Positions 54,139 to 64,000 of a stretch of 64,000 nt of DNA are shown here, one piece after another. A program made the position numbers and the translations under genes. This DNA comes from Onchocerca volvulus. Lineage: Eukaryota; Nematoda; Chromadorea; Rhabditida; Onchocercidae. The first letter of the stretch is position 1. Every line of letters starts with the position of its first letter. The stretch spans positions 8,507,609 through 8,571,608 of the forward strand of contig HG738137.1 of assembly GCA_000499405.2 (NCBI GenBank). The letters are read 5' to 3'. Under the pieces are notes generated by a model that saw nothing but the letters and a program-made list of their open reading frames with translations, was not told the origin of the DNA and did no database searches.

Positions 54139-54585
54139 TTATTCTGTGTAGATGTAGAGATTATCTGGTTTGATGATTCTAGAACACGCAACATATAATT
54201 TTTCATGTGAGAAGCAATCGGTCTCTAGATCTAAATCGCACACAGATTGATCCTGAACTTTGTTGATGGTGAATGCAAACGTCAATCGAATTGGGGAATT
54301 GCAGTCTCTTAAACTGAAATGGCATATCCGTTGGAGTAGTAGGAATTCGAGGAATAAGGACATCTCCACCTTTGATAGATCTGTCAAGAATGTTTCCTTA
54401 CGACATTGCTTATTAATTTTTTTACTGCAAGCTATGTGTCGTTGCAAAGTTTTGACTGGTTGATATTTCGCAACATAAGAATTGGCATGCCAGTTTTCAA
54501 TTGCAGTACATACGATGGCATTCCCGGCAGATCGGATGAATTCATAAATTCTGTTGGATAATTCACCTTCTTCCTCTGTCTCCAT
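54139..54585 (-). pseudogene. Helitron helicase C-terminal fragment
   Basis: The frame encodes the end of a PIF1-type Helitron helicase. IRLTFAFTINKVQDQSV corresponds to the usual INK-Q-GQ helicase motif, here with GQ changed to DQ. It is followed by LETDCFSHEKLYVACSR and KPDNLYIYT, the family's C-terminal block. A Pif1-region start (GELSNRIYEFIRSAGNAIV) precedes it. Everything between the N-terminal pieces and this fragment is deleted, so it is a dead copy. Confidence 0.75.
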
Positions 54586-54767
54586 AACAGTATCGATGGA
54601 CTTTATGTTACTGCCCCGCTTTGAATGTCAGACTAAATATTAGTGTGAAGTTCACCGGATGTCTTTATTCTTGGAGGCAGGAATAGTTCGTTCACTTAGA
54701 TAATTATGCAAAGGAAGAAGCTAAGCACTTTGTATGCATTTAATAGCAAAGGCGAATATGGAATAGC

Positions 54768-55200
54768 TCACCAGTTATCTACTTCGATGTCACCATTCCA
54801 CACTTGCGTGGTTGCTAATTTACCGCCATCTTCTGCTGATCTTCTGTATAAAGGATATTCATCATTTCTTGTAACTGTATTGGATATCAATGCTCGAGGA
54901 TATCGCTTACAGTATTTTCCGTCTATCATGCATGGTAAATTTGAATTCAGTTTACCGCAAGTTCCATGTATCGTATTTTTTGTCATAACGTTACATTTTC
55001 TGCGCCAAACGACGTCATTTGGATATGCGAGTTGTATTTCTTGACGCTTTGATTAGTTGGTATATCCGGCCAGCAAAGTTTTTAACAGCTCTAGAGGTTC
55101 TTCAAATTGAGGCAGTTTAATTTTTCCGGCGGTGCAACATATTCCTTTCGTTTTTCCATTAAATTTCAGAGCCTTACAATAAAGACATATTTCAGTCACA
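54768..55200 (-). pseudogene. Helitron Rep-helicase N-terminal fragments
   Basis: Two pieces in different frames. At about 55070-55200 a Cys-rich segment reads CLYCKALKFNGKTKGICC then KIKLPQFEEPLELLKTLL. At 54768-55010 the frame reads NDVVWRRKCNVMTKNTIHG, then CMIDGKYCKRYPRAL and YPLYRRSAEDGG. Both are characteristic of Helitron transposases. The HUH nuclease region that should lie between or after them is missing. Confidence 0.7.
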
Positions 55201-55299
55201 GAGCGGATGAAAACATGCCGGCCCAAACTATAATCATCAGTTGGGTTGTACCAGAATGCAAAACAATTTTAATCGCGTGACTGCTGAACATGGAATCGT

Positions 55300-55680
55300 G
55301 TTTTACGCTGATCAAGAAATACTTAAGGTGAAGTAGCACGACATAGTTTCAAAGGGATGACAAACATGTTTACCACCAAAACGCTTCCATTCACAGATAA
55401 ACGACAAAGATCACGCAGCAACAGCAATTATTCGGAGTTCCAAGAGTTTCAGTTCAATAGTTCAAAGCGACGCAACAATTCAACAATTTACTTCAACAGT
55501 ATTCTTTTCTATCAACGACAAAGGAAAGAATAACCCAACAATTAATTTGGCTGTTCTCTGATAATTGTCTGTTATGACGAATCACTCTTTATCAATCAGT
55601 AAAACCTTTCTTAACAGCATTCATCTCTCATACAAGACACAAAATACCTCCTCGCACCTAATGCTGACTTAGCCGAATCA
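55300..55680 (+). mobile_element. Possible degenerate solo LTR
   Basis: The reverse complement of this stretch resembles the LTRs at 59199 and 60218. Compare GTTTTGGTGGTAAACATGTT with GTTTTGGCGGCAAACATGTT, and a following TTTGAAACTA. A more diverged block (GTCGCTTTGAACT) resembles the GTCGCCCCGAACTTCT part of the LTR. No second LTR or internal region is seen nearby. Confidence 0.4.
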
Positions 55681-56026
55681 TAATAGCAAGAATCAATCCC
55701 CAATCCAACCAAACCACAAATCAAATTATAAAGTATCAGTTTTTTTTTTTTCTCAACACTAGAAACATGTTCTTTCTCTTTTCTTTTCTTGCACTTTACC
55801 AGACTGAGCTACAGCAACGCATGTATAAAAACATGCGCGTATTCGAATGCAAAGTTGTGTCAAAATTTCAGAGCAATAGGTAGGAACTTTTCAATATCTA
55901 AGATTTTGAATTAATATAGGTAAGGCGCGTGTTTAAGAACTTTCGGAGGTTTAAGATTAGCTGGAAACGGACACGCGAAGCGTGGTCGGCCCTCATAAAC
56001 TAGCTGGATCGGCCACGCGGAGCTTG

Positions 56027-56072
56027 GCCGGGTCCAGCTAGTATATATATATATATACTAGCTGGACCCGGC
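56027..56072. repeat. Perfect 46-bp palindrome at a Helitron terminus
   Basis: Arms GCCGGGTCCAGCTAG (56027-56041) and CTAGCTGGACCCGGC (56058-56072) flank a TA-dinucleotide centre that is itself palindromic. It is followed directly by more TA repeats. Confidence 0.85.
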
Positions 56073-56125
56073 ATATATATATATATATATATGTATATTG
56101 AAAAGGAATTATTGCATTGTTAATT

Positions 56126-56335
56126 TCATTTCCAGAAATCAATCTCACATTGAATTCCAAGAGGTGAGCTACCTGGAATTCCATAAATGAAATGCGGAAA
56201 TGCCACCGTAAAAATCGATAAGGCAGACGGGTCTGCTGACACTGCTATATTCTGATTCAATGAAAGTATATGACTGGCCAATGATACATGTTTCTGCAGT
56301 ATAATACTCAGTAATAATAAATTCAAATTCAATTA
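56126..56335 (-). pseudogene. Possible exon or gene fragment, unknown
   Basis: An open minus-strand frame of about 65 codons (LQKHVSLASHILSLNQNIA, then IFTVAFPHFIYGIPG) ends at 56126. Codon use and composition look more protein-like than the surroundings. Upstream and downstream parts cannot be placed because Helitron sequence begins on its left. It may be a remnant of a gene broken by the insertions. Confidence 0.3.
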
Positions 56336-56339
56336 ATCA

Positions 56340-57239
56340 TTAAAAATGAATTCGGAAGCTACAATTTATAGCAGTAGAGAGATAGAAATGAATTCTAAAT
56401 AAAAAAAAAGACCTTTTATGCTAAATGAATCACAATCAATTATTAATTATCATTTTAAACATCGAAGATTAAAAAACAAATTTTGCTCATAAGAAATCCA
56501 AAAAAATATTTTATTAACAAATAATTCCAATTCATAAATAAGTTATATTTTTTGTCAATAAAATATCGCAAGGGTGTACTGTTCTACTCCATCCGGAGCA
56601 GGAAGAAATACCATATTGAAGAGATAACTTAATGAATCAGGTGACCTAATAAGATCTGTTTGTTTGTAACAATGCGTAAAGTTCTGGTTAAATAAATTTA
56701 AAAGACTATTGTTTCGTTATTTAGGGAAGATTTTTCGAACTGTGAGAAACTAGTCAAATGTTTGAGTATGCTTAATTTCTATGATATAAGAAAAAAGGCA
56801 GAAAAAAAGCATCGAAATGGGATCTAGCTAATATTGTTGTATAGCAAATCTGTCAATAAAAATTGTAAAATTTATTTCGATAAATTCATAAAGTACCAAA
56901 ATAAAAATCGTAAATGACAGATTTCGTTCCCTTTTCTTCATAACAAGTAATATCAAAAAAATTATAAACTATTTAAATTAGCTATGCAGTGCAGAATTAT
57001 GTAAATTATATACACATGAGATTGATGAGAAATTAAGATATTTCAGCGAAACACTCGAAATAAATTCCATAATTCCACTTTTTCTGAGTTGAAAAACTCG
57101 GTCATTAAAAGAAATAATTTGCAAGAAATAATGGAATAATTTGTAAAGTAGACAGGATTAAAATGAATACTTAACAAAAAAGAAGTCCTTTTAAGCCATT
57201 TTAATTACAATGAATCAATTGTCATTCCAATCAAAGATC
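56340..57239. other. Spacer between the two Helitron remnants
   Basis: AT-rich sequence, no gene seen. Parts of 56400-56530 and 57170-57260 resemble each other (both contain AAAAAAATATTTYATT and a nearby CAATCAA), hinting at an old duplication. Confidence 0.4.
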
Positions 57240-57342
57240 AAAAAAATATTTCATTCACAAAAAATCGGCGAGTTGGATTTTCGGTAATGAAACGTTTTAA
57301 TCTTTGATAAAATAATTTTGAATGGCATCCGCTGCGAAACAC
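57240..57342 (-). pseudogene. Possible terminal exon, unknown
   Basis: After a TTTCGCAG acceptor near 57343 the minus strand reads FYQRLKRFITENPTRRFF, ending FVNEIFF and a stop near 57240. Just upstream another frame reads YDTTHQIGLEFITNTM, so two adjacent frames look coding-like. No donor exon can be placed, because Helitron remnant 2 begins at 57450. Confidence 0.25.
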
Positions 57343-58879
57343 AAAATACTTCAAATAAACTCATTGTATTGGTAATGAATTCCAGCCCGATTTGATGAGT
57401 TGTATCATACGCAGTTGTTAAAATACTTGAGATAAGCCCATTGTATCTATCTATATAAATAAAAGTGTAAATGCTACCTGTTACCCCGCACGGATCTCCG
57501 GAAGTTCTACACCAATTCTTTTCAAATTTTAAAACAACCATATATCCCAATAGGCCATCATTTTTATACAGACGTACTTCATTTTTTTCGGGTTTCACGT
57601 CCGTGACAAATAAAAGTAAGTGAGGGGTATAATAAAAAACAAAAATTAATTTAAAAAATTTTATTGACTCTGCTTCCTTTCTTTTTCTCACTTTCCCTCT
57701 ACCTCCAATTTCTCTCTCTCTTTTTCTTTTCCTAGTAAAAGAACGGTTAGAACAAGATATCTTTACGACTAATATAATCTTGAACGAATGATGACATGGA
57801 GAGACTACACGCTTAGAATTAAAAGAAAAAAAAAAAAAAACTGCTGTCAATCAAATGCCAATCTCTTCCAAATATTTAACAACAAATAAACTGTCCCCAT
57901 CGTATGCCGTAAATGAATTTTTATAGAATTGTTCGGATTCAGTGAGTACAGAGATTGTTAAGTGATCGTGACATTTTATTAAAGCAGCGAGTTAGATAAT
58001 AAGTTAGTGTGTTGCCATTAGCATAAAGTTTTTTTTTTTTTTTTTTGAAAGATTGTCTGGTATTATCACAAGTTTTTTGAGTCATTCATTAACATCTGTA
58101 CTGGTCTATAGTCTTTCTTCTTGTTATTCATTCATGTCTATATTGATCATATAGTCTCTCTTCACTTCATTCGTTCATATCTGTATTGATTATATAGTTT
58201 CCCCACGTCATTCGTTCACGTTTATATTAGTCGTATACGTCTTGAAGACACCGGTCATCATGGAGAGAGTTATAATGAACATGCATAATATTTGCATAAT
58301 TTAGTTAATGTTTAATTGTTTAGGTTTGGCATTGTTTGAGAAAGTTCAATTGTTTGGAATGTTTAGTAACACATAAACTGAATATATCATAGCTTATCAA
58401 TTTTTCTTTTCTTTTTTTAAAAAAATTGATAAAGAGGAATGTAAATTCAAAACTTAAAGAAGGAAAGAATGTATTTTATAAATGATAAATCGGGGAGTAT
58501 TTGAAATGCTTTTATTGGTTTTTATATTTTTAAATTTAGGATTTTGAACAAACGAACATTTGAACATTTACGATTTTTAGTATCTTTTAATATCATACAT
58601 AATTTTTTGCAGTATCAACAGTTCAGTTAAGAATTCAGTTCTCGAATTCAATTTTTACCAAGGTTTTATCAAGATTTCGAAGCAATAGATAAGAACTTTT
58701 GAGATTTCAAAGCAATAGGAAAAAACTTTCGGAGATTTAAGGTTTTAAACAAATAAACATTTACGACTATTAGTATCTTTTAATCCAACAATTCAGTCGA
58801 GCATTTCGAATTAAACTTCAAGTTCAATTAAAAATCAATTTCGAGAACAGTTCGAGTGCAACGTATCTGCTTTAGTTCA

Positions 58880-59198
58880 TCCAAATAATTCCTCGCAAAA
58901 GATCAAACTTAGGTCGTTGTGCTCGCCAACGACGATTAATTGCAAATCAAACTTACGAAGAACGGGTACCAGCGAATGAGCGAAAAAGACAAAGAATGAT
59001 TCGAATATCCTATTCGAATACAAGGCGTATCAAAATTTGAAAATAATCGATGGAGAATTTAGAAAGTTCCGTCCGTGCATTACTATGATTTCAACGGATA
59101 CGCCATTTCAGTTTAGGAGATTGCAATTCCCAATTCGCATTCATCATCAACAAAGCTCAGGGTCACTTTTTGGAATTGTACGGTTTAGATCTAGAGAC
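58880..59198 (+). pseudogene. Helitron protein fragments, 5' to the LTR insertion
   Basis: 58895-59036 encodes a basic N-terminal-type stretch (RCARQRRLIANQTYEERV) ending in a stop. From about 59080 the frame reads DTPFQFRRLQFPIR, the helicase segment before motif V/VI. It then shifts by one base to continue as FAFIINKAQGHFLELYGLDL up to the insertion point. The order and the frameshift show a decayed copy. Confidence 0.7.
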
Positions 59199-60703
59199 TG
59201 TCACGAAATCTTTTTAAATTATATCTGTTGCGACAAAGACGAATTCTATTTGAAGAAAGAATTTATCAGCAACAGAACAATTTCAAACGAAAGATTATCC
59301 GACACTCAATATTCTTTGTCATTCGATGAGAAAAAATACTGCTCCTTGATTGTCCACCTGCCGTGTCGCCCCGAACTTCTGCTTTTGCTATTGAACTTCA
59401 AATAGAACTGACTGTGCTCCAAAATCCGAACCTTTTATATTCTTCCGAGACTCCTTCTTCTTTCCTTATCTATGATTCGTCGCCTCATGATTGGTCACCT
59501 CGCTTCTTTGTTTAGCTGTTGTCGGAGCATTTTGGCGAGGAACATTTTATCTTTTTGTTTATTGTTTTGGCGGCAAACATGTTTACTGATTTGTTAGCAC
59601 ATTTGAAACTACGAGCTTCATGAACTTTATCACTCTTTACTTATACGAATTATAATTTTCGGATTTTTCCGACATTCCCGACCGAAAGAAATGGAGACCC
59701 TGATGAGGAAGAATTCAACATTTGGTAGCACTTCTGATTCTTAAAGCGATAGGTTCTTCTTGTTCCATTCTTCGCATTGATTTCTCGCACTTCGTTGACT
59801 GAATTTTTGGGTTCCTACCACTATTGATTTTTAGAACTTCCATTTCCGGATAACTTCCCCAATTAGTTTCGAATGTAGGGATTAACTGCTTTGTTGTTAA
59901 CTTGTTTTGATCTATTTCTGTATAACTTCTTCAATTAGTCTTGAATGTGTTTAATCGCGAATGACTTGTTCGTTATCTTTTTTTGGGTCCATTTTCGAGC
60001 AACCTTTTCAATTAATTTTGAGTGTAGTTAATCCCAATCTGTTTCTTCATTAACTTTTATTGGGTCGATTACCGGGCAAACTTCTCAATTAGTTTCGACT
60101 GCTCCTCGAATCTTTTGTGAGATGTTCTGAGAGTTCCACTCGATCTGATTGTTAGTTTCATATTGAAGTTGATTCTGACCGAAGGATGATATCCAGACCC
60201 CAACTCCGGCACCAAACTGCCGGCGAAATCTTTTTAAATTATGTCTGTTGCGACAAAGACGAATTCTGTTTGAAGAAAGAATTTATTAGCAACAGAATAA
60301 TTACGAACAAAAGACTATCCGAGAATATCCAAATAACTTATCAACGTATTCTTTGCCATTTGTAGAGAAAAATACTGCTCCTTGATTGTCCGCTTACTGT
60401 GTCGCCCCGAACTTCTGCTGTTGCTATTGGACTCCAAACAAAATTGATTGTGCTCCAAAATTCGAATCTTTTATATTCTTTCGAGATCTTCCTTCTTTCC
60501 TGATCTATGATTTGTCGTCTCATGATCGGTCGACCTCGCTTTGTTTAGCTGCTGTCGGAGCACTTTGGCGAGAAAAATTTCGTTCTTTTGTTCATTGTTT
60601 TAGCGGCAAATGTGTTTGCCGATTTGTTGATCCACTTGAAACTACGCGCTTCATGAACTTTATCACTGTTTATACTAATTATAATTTTTGGATTTTTCCG
60701 ACA
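59199..60703 (-). mobile_element. Non-autonomous LTR retrotransposon
   Basis: Two direct repeats, 59199-59674 (476 bp) and 60218-60703 (486 bp), both begin TG and end CA and surround a 543-bp non-coding interior. The 5-bp flank GAGAC is duplicated on both sides (59194-59198 and 60704-60708). On the minus strand, three bases inside the 60218 LTR, TGGTGCCGGAGTTGGGGTC (60196-60214) looks like a tRNA primer-binding site, which gives the orientation. No gag or pol frame is present. By eye the LTRs differ at roughly one site in eight plus small indels, so the insertion is old. Confidence 0.85.
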
Positions 60704-60832
60704 GAGACTGATTGTTTCTCACATGGTCAACTAAATGTGGTGTATTCTGAAGTCGGCAAACCAGACAATCTATATATATCTACAGTAACAAATAACAAAA
60801 AATATTGTGCACACATAAGCATTGTGAAATAA
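60704..60832 (+). pseudogene. Helitron helicase C-terminal fragment, 3' to the LTR insertion
   Basis: ETDCFSHGQLNVVYSEVGK, then KPDNLYIST, continues exactly where the fragment left of the LTR element stops once the GAGAC duplication is counted once. The stop is at about 60830. VYS replaces the usual VACS, another sign of decay. Confidence 0.75.
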
Positions 60833-61170
60833 ATTGCTTAACGAAAAATTCTATTATACACTATCATGACCTCGAAGTTTGTGCGACGTAACCACATTCG
60901 CCATAAATCAAAAAATAAACGAATTACATCCCTCACAAAGCAAAAAACAAATGGAAAGCTTAAATTATTCGCTTTATTTATTTAAAAACATGTGCTTATT
61001 CGAATGCAACGCGTGTGAAAATTTCAAATCAATCGATGAATATTTAAAAACATGCGCTTAATCGAGTACAACGTTGTGTCAAAACTACGGTATCAAAAAT
61101 TTTGAATTAATATAGATAAGGCGCGTGTTTAAGAACTTTCGGAGATTTAAGATTTTGAACGAACATTTAC

Positions 61171-61953
61171 CCACGGAAGACTATTTCAGTCTTTAAATTT
61201 TGCAAATGGACAGTAATAAAAAGATTGGATGCTTTTGTATATGAAAAGAAAATGGAAAGAATATGGTAGCTTAAAAATATAGCATATTTTTACGGATTTA
61301 AGGATAGCAAAGAAGAATTCTAAATTATCTTTCCATGAAATTTACTTTCATTTTTCAAGCTTAGAAAAAAAGTTTTTTCCGGTTAGTGTGTTTCATCTTG
61401 CTATTTGTTTCCAAAAAGTATATTTTTAATTGCTTTCTCTTCAGGAAATATTATTTGTGCACCTTTCTGTGATTTTATATGGAAGTTTTTCCTGCAAATA
61501 TTGTATGACAACAAATATCAAGTTCTTAAGAAGTACTCAAATGTATTTCTTCTGCTATTGAACTGCATTTTTAAGGTTCAGAAAAAAGATTTCCGAATAA
61601 CAAAAAATTATGATAAGTTTGGATCATCTGGTGGATTAAAGCGTATGGCACGATCAGATTTTGAAGCTTCGACTTTTAATTTAATATTGCTCATAATAAT
61701 TTAATGTATTTGAATTTAATTGCTCTTCAAGTATTACTACTTAATTAATCTCGTGAAATTTTTTTTTTTTAACAGGATAAAATGAACTTGAGATTCTTAG
61801 ACAGTGAATCGGTAATGTCTTTTCAGATACAGTAAATTTATCCTCAGTAATTTACTAGAAGAGAACGGACTATTTATTTCAATTAAAACTGATCATTTGG
61901 TCTATTTTCATTTACCATAATAATGTGATTTACCTTAATATATCTTTATACAA
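61171..61953 (+). other. Region with an unplaced open frame
   Basis: After a TCTCTTCAG acceptor at about 61444 the plus strand is open to 61704 (GNIICAPFCDFIWKFFLQI, then GLKRMARSDFEASTF). The first half is hydrophobic and could be a membrane segment. No family is recognised and no 5' exon can be placed, so a real gene is possible but unproven. The rest is AT-rich. Confidence 0.25.
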
Positions 61954-62960
61954 TCAATCAATAATTACACAATGCAGAATTTCCTGTCGTTCCTTAAATA
62001 GGTCACTCGAATCTGCATGGAAGAAATCAACACTAAGACTTGGTGTATCCCGAATAAGTTCAAAATATTGCAGTAAACTTTCCTCGCAAAGACCATTTGA
62101 TGCAACAATGTCCGCCAAAGCAACCTGCTCAGGTATACTACTCTGTGCCCACCTTTCCAATGCAAATCCTTCTAGTGGTGGTAATAAGTTCGTTCGTAAA
62201 ATATCCAAGTGTTTGTCAATTTGTGCGGATATCTTTTCAGCTCGGGTATCAAATTCCTTTTGTAACCAATTGATTCGATGTTCCTTCATTGTAATTGCTA
62301 GAAGACCTACACGACTTTTCCTAATTTCAGCATCAAGTTTCTGAAAACGATATTGAATTGTAACAGAATCAGTAACACATAATGAGAAAAATTTTTGCTT
62401 ATTGTTAGTAAAAAATTCAAAAAATCAAAGAAATTTCTAACTCTAAAATATTTTAAAAAATGAATGACACGAACCTTCGGAAATTTCGCTAATATGAGAG
62501 TGTGATTTTATAGATTGTTTTCAATTGTTACAATAATATAAATGAGAAAGTTCTAAATCCATACTGGAATCTTCAAGAAAAAAAAGACTAAGGTTTGGAA
62601 CAGCATAGGACTGTTGAAATCTTGCAGCATTTTCAGTGTATCATCAAATGAAGGCTCGAAATTGACCTCGAATTTTCCAGTATTGGGTAAACGTTCTCTA
62701 ATTGTAGAAATAAAACTCGCCCTTCTTCGTGGATTACCCTTTGTAGCAATGAGATCATTCATCAGGATCTGCAATGTTCAGAATAAAATTTCAAAGAACT
62801 CTCTCATTTAAAAACAGAAATTCCTCAATACTTAAGAAAATATTTTTTGGAAACATGCTTGAATGATAATCGAAAATGATGTTATATTTCAATGCTACAA
62901 ATCTATTATTTCTAATTACAATTGTCACTATCCAGAATATTATGTTTACTTAAATTCATT

Positions 62961-63010
<50 letters not shown>

Positions 63011-63379
63011 TAAAATATATATATATATATTTATTTATTTATTTATTTATATATAAAGATAACTTGAAATTTGTCAATCACAAAAACAAAACATGGAGAT
63101 AGCTGCAATATAAGCACCAACAATATAAGCAACCGCTCGTTCAATTCGATATACATTACATTCTTGATTTGTTGATGGAAATTTGTACGTCGTCAATTGC
63201 TTAGCTAATTCCCGAACGATTGTATAATTAGCATATTTCCGATGGCTAATGATATGTTTCATGATGAAAAATGCAAATTCAAGATGCATTTCATTGGTAA
63301 GCGATGCGATCAATATTCGAGCAACTTTGACATAATTGTATCTTAGTGCATGACGTACGATTAATTCATGGAAATCCAT
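61954..63379 (-). CDS. Unrecognised helical protein
   Basis: Exons 63379-63122, 62768-62565 and 62340-61954 are phase-consistent and give about 282 residues. The ATG at 63379 follows a TTATTCAG acceptor four bases upstream, so it may be trans-spliced. Alternatively the protein continues right, because protein-like segments lie at about 63646-63587 and 63519-63422. The sequence looks all-helical and repeat-like: FHELIVRHALRYNYVKVARI, then FAFFIMKHIISHRKYANY. A Lys/Arg-rich linker (KGNPRRR) follows, then a coiled-coil-like stretch (RINWLQKEFDTRAEKISAQI) and an acidic end. Such folds are common in trafficking and scaffold complexes, but I recognise no family and claim no function. Confidence 0.55.
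62962..63055. repeat. TA microsatellite with TTTA tail, intronic
   Basis: TA tracts at about 62964-63002 and 63016-63031, separated by T and A runs, then TTTATTTATTTA. It lies in the intron between the first two exons of the helical-protein gene. Confidence 0.85.
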
Positions 63380-63383
63380 CAAT

Positions 63384-64000
63384 CTGAATAAATTATTACA
63401 TTAACATAGCATGGAAAATGACTTTATGTTTGAATAATTTTCATTTTTATTCATAAAATTACTACGGTAATCAAGCATTTGAATGGATTGAGTTAGAGGA
63501 TTAAGATCATCAACCTGTACCTTTGAAGAAACGGTCTTTAACCATATAGAAATTATCAGAAATAAATAAAAATATCATGATTTACCTGCTTCTTTATAAC
63601 TACTTTATGGTTCTCGATATTTGAAACAGCGCAACATATCCTGCATCTTATTTAAGAACTTGAAAAATTTGTAAGTCCTAAAACAATATATTTATATAGT
63701 ATAAACAAAACATAATATAATAGACTTTCATACAAAAAGCAGAATTTAATTCCGCAATAACTTCTTCAACAGTATGAAATGTTTAGTGGGAAATCTACTG
63801 AAAACACAAAGCTCCAAATTTAAACCGAATTACAAGTCTCTGGAAATCAAATTATGTCTAATTTTAATTCAACAATTAACTCATAAAGTTGCCAAACTTA
63901 ACTCATTATCTGTCTTAAGCAACCCGATGATTTGAAGAGAAAAATCATAATTGTAATGCAAGATCATAAATGAAGAAAAAAATCAAAAAATGACTATGTT
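63384..64000. other. Right edge of the window
   Basis: This may be upstream or intronic sequence of the minus-strand helical-protein gene. Two short minus-strand segments look coding (VDDLNPLTQSIQMLDYR at about 63519-63469 and CCAVSNIENHKVVIKKQ at about 63640-63587). They join to each other in frame, but they join to the ATG exon only through an unusually short 39-nt intron. Confidence 0.3.

Larger units (their letters stand above)
53190..56042. mobile_element. Mosaic Helitron remnant 1
   Basis: The left end, TCTATGTAAATAAAAATG then GCTACCTG, matches the left end of remnant 2. The right end carries CGCGTGTTTAAGAACTTTCG (about 55926), then a hairpin with CACGC-GAA-GCGTG arms (55972-55984) about 15 nt before CTAG, and a second GGCCACGCGG-TTGGCC hairpin before CTAG at 56038-56041. 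Hairpin plus CTAG is the textbook Helitron 3' end. Internally, Rep-helicase pieces lie on the minus strand, opposite to the terminal orientation, and most of the protein is missing. Simple repeats and a possible solo LTR break it further. Confidence 0.65.
57450..61170 (+). mobile_element. Mosaic Helitron remnant 2 with a nested LTR element
   Basis: The left end, TCTATATAAATAAAAGTG then GCTACCTG, matches remnant 1. The right end has two copies of a TTCGAATGCAACG-TGTGAAAATTTC-like block (60990-61080), then AAGGCGCGTGTTTAAGAACT at 61119-61138. The interior holds plus-strand helicase pieces with deletions and a frameshift, interrupted by a 1.5-kb LTR insertion at 59199-60703. Most of the Rep and helicase domains are absent. 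Confidence 0.65.

Noticed and set aside
57251..57850. 199-codon minus-strand frame
   Set aside because: It crosses the Helitron left end and a pyrimidine repeat, so it is not one gene; only the small 57240-57342 piece was kept, at low confidence.
1..64000. tRNA genes, rRNA and CRISPR arrays
   Set aside because: No GGTTCGAATCC-type B box with a matching A box was seen, no rRNA-like block, and the tandem repeats lack CRISPR repeat/spacer regularity.

Overview
This is AT-rich eukaryotic DNA, most likely from a nematode and probably a spirurid or filarial one. Genes are split into many small exons with TTTTCAG-type acceptors, several first exons look trans-spliced, and the recognisable genes match nematode families. 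The species call is inference. There are no tRNA or rRNA genes, no CRISPR array and no bacterial signals.

Layout, left to right. The last exon of an unknown plus-strand gene with a BESS-like tail lies at 147-436. It converges on a complete minus-strand p120-RasGAP gene (gap-3/RASA1 type, 2673-10291) with the order SH2-SH3-SH2-PH-C2-RasGAP. A gene-poor stretch of about 14 kb follows (10300-24380), full of decayed tandem repeats, microsatellites, hairpins and one Helitron-end fragment. It separates gap-3 from the divergently transcribed CREB-regulated transcription coactivator gene crtc-1 (24382-26295). After about 6 kb of featureless DNA comes a short GC-richer promoter with three E2F-type sites (32246-32478). 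It precedes a long multi-exon gene (32504-44574) that I identify as Treslin/TICRR/Sld3, the CDK-regulated replication-initiation factor.

Two more plus-strand genes follow closely, so the three may form an operon. The first is an unrecognised Lys/Glu-rich protein (45706-47315). The second is PIGO, the GPI-anchor ethanolamine-phosphate transferase 3 (46994-52799). They appear to share one exon read in two frames: the end of the first protein and the start of PIGO overlap. PIGO also appears to use a GC-AG intron.

The right part (53190-61170) is a transposon graveyard. It holds two mosaic Helitron remnants with deleted and frameshifted replication-helicase pieces. A 1.5-kb non-autonomous LTR element with a clean 5-bp target duplication sits inside the second helicase remnant. 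There is also a probable solo LTR and a perfect 46-bp palindrome. A minus-strand helical protein of unknown family (61954-63379) closes the window and may extend past its right edge.

Exon boundaries were read by eye and checked for frame consistency. They should be treated as good to within a few bases and not as transcript-verified.
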